Shown: piece by piece, positions 37,406 to 42,222 of the stretch
How positions within the stretch are numbered: the first letter of the stretch is position 1
Layout: each line of letters begins with the position of its first letter
From: Thiogranum sp.
Lineage (GTDB): Bacteria > Pseudomonadota > Gammaproteobacteria > DSM-19610
Assembly: GCA_030148775.1 (NCBI GenBank)
Contig: JASBST010000080.1
Coordinates: 1-42,222 of the forward strand
Direction: 5' to 3'
DNA length: 42,222 nt
The notes under the pieces: model-generated
The model's input: the letters and a program-made list of their open reading frames with translations, nothing else
Told to the model about the DNA's origin: nothing
Databases searched by the model: none
Made by a program: the position numbers and the translations under genes

Positions 37406-37849
37406 TCAGGAGCGCGCGGCACGTGTCGGTGCCTCATCGCGCCCGGGCAAGGCGCAGCGGCGCTGCGCCGGGGCGAGCAGATCCCAGATCGCGACCGCCA
37501 GCATCAAGGCCAGCCCGCCGTACAACGTCCAGGTACTCCAGCCATACTGGAACCAGGGATACAGGCTGAGCAGGACGATGGCCGGACCCAGCAGCCCCGC
37601 CAGCGTGCGCCCCGCCTGGCGGTGACCGAACCAGCCGAGCGCATTGGCCGCCAGCGCCAACCAGGCGAACGCCGGCAGCAGCGTATTGATGAACAAGCCC
37701 TCCCATTGGGCGAGAAAACCGAGCCCCAGCGCGGCGCCCAGACTGGCCAGGGCGGGAAAACAGCTGGCGCAACCCATAGTGGAGACAATCGCCCCCAGCG
37801 TGGCCGACTTGTCGCCGAGGCGGGCCAGTCCGGCGATCAACTTGTCCAT
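37406..37849 (-). CDS. merC: MerC mercury transport protein
   Basis: A 147-residue inner-membrane protein with four hydrophobic segments that takes Hg(II) into the cell for MerA. The Hg-binding G-C27-A-S-C30-F-P-A-L and the L-G-L-G-F-L, G-L-F-I and A-N-A-L-G-W-F-x-H-R-Q segments match MerC closely. GGGGGTG precedes the ATG at 37849; the longer frame would include the promoter. No MerT, MerP or MerR gene is found in the window. Confidence 0.93.
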   Translation of the reverse strand: MDKLIAGLARLGDKSATLGAIVSTMGCASCFPALASLGAALGLGFLAQWEGLFINTLLPAFAWLALAANALGWFGHRQAGRTLAGLLGPAIVLLSLYPWFQYGWSTWTLYGGLALMLAVAIWDLLAPAQRRCALPGRDEAPTRAARS

Positions 37850-37886
37850 TGCGCACCCCCTTTTGTGCGGTCTTACACTAGGCCAG

Positions 37887-37918
37887 AGTCTAGACGCCGT
37901 ACTAGGGTACGGAGTCAA
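37887..37918 (-). promoter_or_regulatory. MerR-type operator/promoter of merC-merA
   Basis: On the minus strand TTGACT (37918-37913) is followed by the dyad CCGTACCCTAGTACGG (37912-37897) and TAGACT (37892-37887) after 20 bases. This closely resembles the classical mer promoter with its overlong spacer, which requires MerR for activation. The transcript would begin about 30 bases before merC. Confidence 0.85.
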
Positions 37919-38275
37919 GGGCGGCGGGGAAGCGGTCCCGTCCGTCGGGGAAGTGGTGCGAGTCGGTCACCGGTCGCGGTCTTTCGCCGCTGTCGTCTGC
38001 GTCATGGGACAGGTGTGCGCGAGGCGCCACGAGCGGCAGGTATAGCGATTCCCCGCGTCGTCTTCGGCGCAGGCGCAGCTGTGAGCGCAGACGGATATTA
38101 TCGTGGGCGTTGGATTTAACGTATCATGCCTAAACCATTCACGGTCTACAGGGTTTTGCGTTGCACGGCTGATGAAGCGTTCTGTCCATTGCGCTAAAGG
38201 CGGCGGTTGTCGCGGAGTATTCGCCCGGGGGCGCGGGTGAGTGCCGGGCCGCGGTCGCCGACAACCGCCGGCGCG
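37919..38275. other. Intergenic region between mer promoter and tadA, no gene seen
   Basis: These 357 bases hold no gene I can support on either strand; in particular no MerR is encoded here. A moderately AT-rich part at about 38090-38150 may carry the tadA promoter. Confidence 0.5.
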
Positions 38276-38737
38276 ATGACCGGCGAAGAGCGCGACATCC
38301 ACTGGATGCGCCGCGCCCTGGCGCTGGCCGCGCAGGGCGCGGCGCGCGACGAAGTGCCGGTGGGTTGCGTGATTGTGCAAGACGACATAGCGATCGGCGA
38401 GGGCTGGAACCGGCCCATCTCCAGCGCCGACCCCACCGCGCACGCGGAGATTGTAGCCCTGCGTGCCGCCGCCCAGCACTTGGGCAACTATCGGCTGAGC
38501 GGCGCTACCTTATATGTCACCCTCGAGCCTTGTCTGATGTGCACCGGCGCCATGCTGCACGCGCGCATCGGCCGTCTGGTCTACGGCGCCAGCGATGTCA
38601 AACGCGGCGCGGTCCACAGCGCCACCCGGGCGCTGACCACGCCGGGGATCAATCACCGCATCAACGTTACCGCCGGCGTGCTCGACGCCGACTGTGCGCA
38701 GAGCCTGCGCGCGTTTTTTCGCGCCCGCCGGGGTTGA
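38276..38737 (+). CDS. tadA: tRNA-specific adenosine deaminase
   Basis: A 153-residue zinc enzyme that converts adenosine 34 of tRNA-Arg(ACG) to inosine. The catalytic H56-A-E58 and the P-C86-L-M-C89 zinc motif are correctly placed, with E-V-P-V-G-C and Y-G-A-S-D-x-K also typical. I start at ATG 38276 because it gives the family length; GTG 38237 and TTG 38207 are in frame upstream and cannot be excluded. An essential housekeeping gene in most bacteria. Confidence 0.93.
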   Translation: MTGEERDIHWMRRALALAAQGAARDEVPVGCVIVQDDIAIGEGWNRPISSADPTAHAEIVALRAAAQHLGNYRLSGATLYVTLEPCLMCTGAMLHARIGRLVYGASDVKRGAVHSATRALTTPGINHRINVTAGVLDADCAQSLRAFFRARRG

Positions 38738-38978
38738 GGGCCAGCGACTGACAACGCCTGCGCCGCACCGCGCCGCCTGAAGCGGTTTGAGTGTTCGCGT
38801 GCGCCGACAGATCGCTGCGCTCGTGTCAGTCAAACGCGGCTTGTTATCGTCCCGCGCCTGATGCAAGATTCGGCGCGATGCCGCGGCGCGCGGCGCATCC
38901 ATGAACCTCGATCCGTCTGTCGGTGAGAGCGGCCGTCTTGCCGATGCCGCATCGCCGTCGGGCCTGGGAGCACCGGCC

Positions 38979-39425
38979 GTGAGACACCGTCTGATAGCCT
39001 TATTGTTAGTCTTCGGCAGCACACTCGCCGGCTGCGAACGTCAACCTGACGCTACCAAAGTACCCGGCCGCTGGTATACCACCGCCGAGGTCGGCGAAGG
39101 CGCCCGCCTGTTCGCCGAGCACTGCGCCGCCTGCCACGGCGCCAAGGCCGAAGGCAGCGGCGGCGATTGGCGCCAGACTCTGCCCGACGGCTCCTATCCG
39201 CCGCCGCCGCTCAACGGTAGCGCCCATGCCTGGCACCACACCCTCAGCGTACTGCGCCGCTCGGTCGCCTATGGCGGTATCCCGCTGGGCGGCAAGATGC
39301 CCCCCTTTGGCGACAACCTGAGCGCGGAGCAGATCGACGCCGTCATCGCTTATTTTCAGAGCCAGTGGGACGATAAGATCTACAGCGCCTGGGAGCGGCG
39401 CGGGGGCGTCGACGTCGAGCGCTGA
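38979..39425 (+). CDS. Lipoprotein monoheme cytochrome c
   Basis: A 148-residue c-type cytochrome with a lipoprotein signal peptide: L-L-L-V-F-G-S-T-L-A-G-C19, so Cys19 is lipidated and the protein is membrane-anchored in the periplasm. The heme site is C-A-A-C-H at 49-53; a distal Met is likely in G-G-K-M-P-P-F near 108. GTG at 38979 with GGGAG before it is the better start; the longer frame from 38901 would bury the signal peptide. It lies between tadA and the ECF operon and appears monocistronic. Confidence 0.9.
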   Translation: MRHRLIALLLVFGSTLAGCERQPDATKVPGRWYTTAEVGEGARLFAEHCAACHGAKAEGSGGDWRQTLPDGSYPPPPLNGSAHAWHHTLSVLRRSVAYGGIPLGGKMPPFGDNLSAEQIDAVIAYFQSQWDDKIYSAWERRGGVDVER

Positions 39426-39506
39426 GTCGCCCCGGCCCCGCGGCGCCGCCGCGCTCGTGCGGCCGCTGTAATTAACCATATATTTTATAAATAAAATTTT
39501 ATATTC

Positions 39507-39534
39507 GGGGAACCGTTTCCCCCTGACCGTCGTG
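39507..39534 (+). promoter_or_regulatory. Predicted ECF sigma autoregulatory promoter
   Basis: GGGGAAC (39507-39513), 17 bases, CGTG (39531-39534) has the typical -35 AAC and -10 CGT shape of ECF-dependent promoters. It lies behind an extremely AT-rich stretch (39475-39505) that could be an UP-element. GGGGAA-CCGT-TTCCCC also forms a small hairpin here. Confidence 0.5.
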
Positions 39535-39565
39535 TTTTATCAAGGAATGCGACCAAGAAGATCAA

Positions 39566-40168
39566 ATGTTCCGTAAACGCGCTTCGGCCTCGGCTTTCGA
39601 GGCCCTGATGTATCCGCACCTCGACCATCTGTACCGTTTCGCGTACCGGATGACGGGCACGCGTGAGGACGCCGAGGACCTGGTGCAGGACCTGCTGGTG
39701 AAACTCTATCCGCGGCTGGCCGAGTTGCGCGCGGTGGAGCGGTTGCGTCCGTGGCTGACGCGCGTGCTCTATCGTCTGGGCGTGGACCGCGCCCGCAGCC
39801 GCTCGCGCAATCCGCTGGCCCTGTGCGACGACGGCGGCGCCGACGACACCGACATCGATCCCGTGGAACGGCTGCACAGCCACGAGCCGGAACCGTCGGC
39901 GGCGCTGGAACAGCATTGGACCCAGGCGCGGCTGCTCGACGCCCTGCAGCAACTAAGCCTCGAACACCGCAGCGTCATCACCCTGCACATGGTCGAAGGC
40001 TATGCGCTCAACGAATTGGAAGACCTGCTGCAAACCCCGGTGGGCACACTGAAATCGCGCCTGCACCGGGCCCGCGCCCAGCTCAAGGCGCTGCTGCAGA
40101 GGGAACCGGACCCGGACCACCAGCGTGTTAACCCACGAGGGCAACGCAAATGGAATGTAGTCAAGTAA
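39566..40168 (+). CDS. ECF sigma factor
   Basis: A 200-residue RpoE-like sigma factor. Region 2 covers about 10-80 (H-L-Y-R-F-A-Y-R-M-T-G, A-E-D-L-V-Q-D, V-L-Y-R-L-G-V-D) and region 4 about 125-180 (A-L-Q-Q-L-S-L-E-H-R, L-H-M-V-E-G-Y-A-L-N-E-L, P-V-G-T-L-K-S-R-L-H-R-A-R). Its last 19 bases overlap the anti-sigma gene in another frame, so the two are translationally coupled. The stimulus is unknown; the operon includes a secreted repeat protein. Confidence 0.92.
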   Translation: MFRKRASASAFEALMYPHLDHLYRFAYRMTGTREDAEDLVQDLLVKLYPRLAELRAVERLRPWLTRVLYRLGVDRARSRSRNPLALCDDGGADDTDIDPVERLHSHEPEPSAALEQHWTQARLLDALQQLSLEHRSVITLHMVEGYALNELEDLLQTPVGTLKSRLHRARAQLKALLQREPDPDHQRVNPRGQRKWNVVK

Positions 40169-40797
40169 ACACACACATCGACGAGCTGCTGGCCAACGCC
40201 TTGGGCGAACCGCTGCGCAGCGCCGTGCTGCTGCACATCGAGCACTGCGATCAGTGTGCGCGTACCTTGCGCCAGGACCGCAGCCTGCACGAGCTGTTGC
40301 GCGGGTTGCCGCTGCCGCCGCCGTCGCCGGGCTTCCACGCCCGCGTGTTGCGCCAGGCCGGCGCCGGGCAGCGCCGTTCGCGGTCTTTGCTGACCGGGCT
40401 GGCGCTGGCCGCGACCCTGGTGATGGGCGTGGTGCTGGGTTGGATGCTGGCGCCGGGCGGCGAGCCGCCGGCCAGCGTGCAGGCCGTGGCGCTACTGGCG
40501 CAGCAGCCGGGCAGCGTACGCCTGGCCTTCGAGTCGGGCCACGACCTGCGTGATGTGAAACTGACCTTGCATTTGCCGTCGTCGGTCGAGTTGGTCGGCT
40601 ATCCGGGGCAGCATGAGCTAACCTGGCGCACCGATCTGCGGCGCGGACGCAACGAGTTGAGCCTGCCATTGGTAGCACGCGACGGGGAAGGGGGCTTGCT
40701 GGTCGCGCAACTCGAACACGGTGTCCAGCGCAAGCAGTTCGTGGTGCGTATCAATGTCGACCAGACCGGCGCGTTGCCCGCTAAAAATCCGATCTGA
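40150..40797 (+). CDS. Membrane zinc-finger anti-sigma factor
   Basis: A 215-residue inner-membrane regulator. The N-terminal H-I-E-H-C-D-Q-C segment (residues 29-36) is the H-x3-C-x2-C zinc anti-sigma motif. One membrane segment (T-G-L-A-L-A-A-T-L-V-M-G-V-V-L-G, about 80-98) is followed by a periplasmic beta-rich sensor of about 110 residues. It should hold the upstream ECF sigma factor inactive until an envelope signal releases it. Confidence 0.9.
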   Translation: MECSQVNTHIDELLANALGEPLRSAVLLHIEHCDQCARTLRQDRSLHELLRGLPLPPPSPGFHARVLRQAGAGQRRSRSLLTGLALAATLVMGVVLGWMLAPGGEPPASVQAVALLAQQPGSVRLAFESGHDLRDVKLTLHLPSSVELVGYPGQHELTWRTDLRRGRNELSLPLVARDGEGGLLVAQLEHGVQRKQFVVRINVDQTGALPAKNPI

Positions 40798-40826
40798 TCA
40801 TTAGAAGTCTTGCAGGAGTAAATCTT

Positions 40827-41579
40827 ATGCCGAACAAAACCACGACCGTATCCATCCTGGCGCTGAGCGCCGTACTGGGCTGGAGCGGCAACGCCCTGGC
40901 CGACGACGGCGCCGCTATCAGCGGCAGCAGCGCCACCGACCTCGATGTCACCATGACCGTGCTGAGCGGCGACGGGCCGGTCTCCAAGGCCGTCGACCGG
41001 GTGATCGAACTGCCCGGGCGGGCCGCCGACAAGGCGCGCAGCCGCGCCGAGGCCGAAGTGGAGAACGCCAACCGTCTGCGCGGCCGCGCGCAGGAGCGGG
41101 TGGAAAACGCCCTGGAGCATGTCGACGGCAACGTCGGTGTCGGCGCCGAAGCCGGCGTTGAAGCCGGCGACGTGCAGGTGCAGGCGGGCTCGGAGCTGGG
41201 CGCCGAAATCTCGGCCGAAGCCAAAACGCTGGGCAGTGACATGGGCAGCGAAGTCGGCGCCGACCTGGGCGGCGAAGTCTCCAGCCAGGCGCAGGAACTG
41301 CGCGGCGAACTCGGCGGCAACGGCGGCGCCGAGATCTCTTCCGAGGTCAACGACCTGCGCGGCGACATGAGCGGCGGCGGCGAGATCTCTTCCGAGGTCA
41401 ACGACCTGCGCGGCGACATGAGCGGCGGTGGCGAGATCTCGTCCGAGATCAACGACCTGCGTGGTGACATGAGCGGCAGCGGTGATCTGCGCGGCGAACT
41501 CAGCGGCGAGACCCAGGATCTGAAGGGCGACCTCGGCGGCGGTCTCGGCGGCGAGCTGTCGGGCGGCCTGGGCCAATAA
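40827..41579 (+). CDS. Exported glycine-rich repeat protein
   Basis: A 250-residue exported protein that I do not recognise. Residues 1-25 are a signal peptide ending N-A-L-A. Residues of about 45-100 are charged and helical (D-K-A-R-S-R-A-E-A-E-V-E-N-A-N-R). From about 120 on it consists of Gly-rich degenerate repeats, with three near-identical 17-residue units at 169-219 (E-I-S-S-E-V-N-D-L-R-G-D-M-S core). The ribosome-binding site is CAGGAG. It follows the anti-sigma gene by 29 bases and is probably the main output of the ECF system. It resembles surface or extracellular repetitive proteins; no function can be given. Confidence 0.85.
   Translation: MPNKTTTVSILALSAVLGWSGNALADDGAAISGSSATDLDVTMTVLSGDGPVSKAVDRVIELPGRAADKARSRAEAEVENANRLRGRAQERVENALEHVDGNVGVGAEAGVEAGDVQVQAGSELGAEISAEAKTLGSDMGSEVGADLGGEVSSQAQELRGELGGNGGAEISSEVNDLRGDMSGGGEISSEVNDLRGDMSGGGEISSEINDLRGDMSGSGDLRGELSGETQDLKGDLGGGLGGELSGGLGQ
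41331..41483 (+). repeat. Three tandem 51-base coding repeats
   Basis: Units begin at 41331, 41382 and 41433, each coding 17 residues. The first two are almost identical and the third has a few substitutions (including Val to Ile), suggesting recent duplication. Confidence 0.95.
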
Positions 41580-41649
41580 CCGCGGCGCCGGGCGATTCGC
41601 GCAGTCGCATGAACCCGTTTCCCGACTGACATTCCGGCACCACCCCACG

Positions 41650-41682
41650 CATCGGCGGGCAGTTTCTGCCCGCCGATGTTTG
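41650..41682 (+). terminator. Intrinsic terminator after the ECF operon
   Basis: CATCGGCGGGCAG-TTT-CTGCCCGCCGATG forms a perfect 13-pair stem with a three-base loop, followed by TTTGT. It lies 71 bases after the repeat-protein stop and closes the ECF operon. Confidence 0.85.
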
Positions 41683-41725
41683 TCGTTGTGCGTTATGATA
41701 GGGTCCGAACAGGGGGAGTCACTGA

Positions 41726-42222
41726 ATGAAACAATGCTTGTGGTTGCTGGCAACCGCTTGGCTGTGTCTGGCCGCGACAACCGCAACGGCGGGGGAATAC
41801 CAACAGCAACTCGCCTTCACCAACGGCAACGCCGCTTTCGCCCACGGCGACTATGAAGCGGCGCTGGAACAGTACCTGAAAGCGCGCCGCGCCGGCCTGC
41901 AAACACCCGCGCTCACCTACAACCTGGGTGTGACCTACTACCACCTGCGCCGCTACGCCGACGCCAGCGACGAGTTCCGCGCCCTGACGCGCGACAAGCA
42001 CTCGGCCGCCGCAGCCTATTACAACCTGGGCCTGATCGAGTTGCAGCGCAACCGCCACAGCAGCGCCCGCGAACAGTTCCGCCAGGCGCTGGCAAGCTCG
42101 CCCTCGGACTCGCTGAAAGGACTGATTGAAGCGGCGCGCAAACGCCTGCGCCCGGAACAACAAACCCGCGGCATCGCCTTGCTGGCCATCAGCGGCTGCT
42201 ATGACGACAACGTCACTTTCAC
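41726..42222 (+). CDS. Exported TPR protein, N-terminal part, runs off the window
   Basis: From the ATG at 41726, with AGGGGGAG before it, the frame stays open to the window end (about 165 residues). Residues 1-22 are a signal peptide (L-W-L-L-A-T-A-W-L-C-L-A-A-T-T-A-T-A). At least three tetratricopeptide repeats follow (N-A-A-F-A-H-G-D-Y-E-A-A-L, Y-N-L-G-V-T-Y-Y-H-L-R-R-Y, Y-N-L-G-L-I-E-L-Q-R-N). The last visible part, S-G-C-Y-D-D-N-V-T-F, resembles the start of an outer-membrane beta barrel in TPR-barrel proteins (DUF560-like), which I infer only weakly. It comes after the ECF operon terminator, so it has its own promoter. Confidence 0.82.
   Translation, partial: MKQCLWLLATAWLCLAATTATAGEYQQQLAFTNGNAAFAHGDYEAALEQYLKARRAGLQTPALTYNLGVTYYHLRRYADASDEFRALTRDKHSAAAAYYNLGLIELQRNRHSSAREQFRQALASSPSDSLKGLIEAARKRLRPEQQTRGIALLAISGCYDDNVTF

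Noticed and set aside
37967..38479. Minus-strand open frames opposite tadA
   Set aside because: Shadow frames; I looked especially for a MerR-like helix-turn-helix and found none.

Overview
This 42.2 kb window is high-GC, densely coding chromosomal DNA. It looks like a free-living, environmentally versatile gammaproteobacterium. The reasons are the MerC/MerA, ACR3/ArsC, FecR-CHASE2, HDOD and multi-domain c-di-GMP families and the overall gene style; the assignment below class level is a guess. I see no tRNA, rRNA, CRISPR array, transposase or phage gene.

Layout. (1) 1-1.8 kb: the start of a Na+/Ca2+-exchanger-type antiporter (minus strand, runs off the window), divergent from a zinc-free quinone oxidoreductase. 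(2) 2-8 kb: signalling block: FecR-like protein plus CHASE2-PAS-GGDEF-EAL, then a convergent operon of a receiver-CheC/CheX-like protein and a PAS-GGDEF cyclase. (3) 8.4-11.6 kb: formate/nitrite-type channel, PP2C phosphatase-kinase fusion and cyanase, probably one cyanate/nitrite nitrogen-acquisition operon. (4) 11.8-18.4 kb: a giant double-kinase hybrid sensor facing a PhnD-like periplasmic protein plus HAMP-GGDEF-EAL operon. (5) 18.7-24.9 kb: rhodanese divergent from MarR-MATE efflux, then Rrf2 regulator, NDH-2-like flavoprotein and two flavin split-barrel proteins. (6) 25.1-28.7 kb: cytochrome c plus an orphan E1 alpha/beta thiamine-diphosphate dehydrogenase, divergent from an HDOD protein. 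(7) 29-31.7 kb: an ECF42-type sigma operon with a VOC protein and two DGPF/YCII proteins. (8) 31.7-37.9 kb: quinone oxidoreductase/LysR pair, arsR-arsC-acr3, and merC-merA behind a classical MerR operator but with no merR here. (9) 38.2-42.2 kb: tadA, a lipoprotein cytochrome c, and an ECF sigma/zinc-finger anti-sigma/secreted repeat-protein operon followed by a TPR protein cut by the window end.

The most unusual observation is that two otherwise intact genes, the FNT channel and the HAMP-GGDEF-EAL protein, are each interrupted by a single in-frame TAG exactly where the family has Glu or (commonly) Gln, one base away from a sense codon, with reading frame, domain motifs and operon spacing preserved on both sides. 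TAG is clearly used as an ordinary stop elsewhere (cynS, the second quinone oxidoreductase), so this is either two recent nonsense mutations, base errors, or amber suppression/readthrough. A second pattern is that three autoregulator-type genes (marR, rrf2, arsR) lack a Shine-Dalgarno sequence and have promoter-like boxes that would start transcription at or next to the ATG, suggesting leaderless mRNAs.

Functionally the window combines redox and metal/metalloid stress defence (ACR3/ArsC, MerA/MerC, MATE, two quinone oxidoreductases, NDH-2-like enzyme), nitrogen scavenging from cyanate, and a heavy investment in c-di-GMP signalling (three GGDEF proteins, two EAL domains, HDOD, CheC-like).
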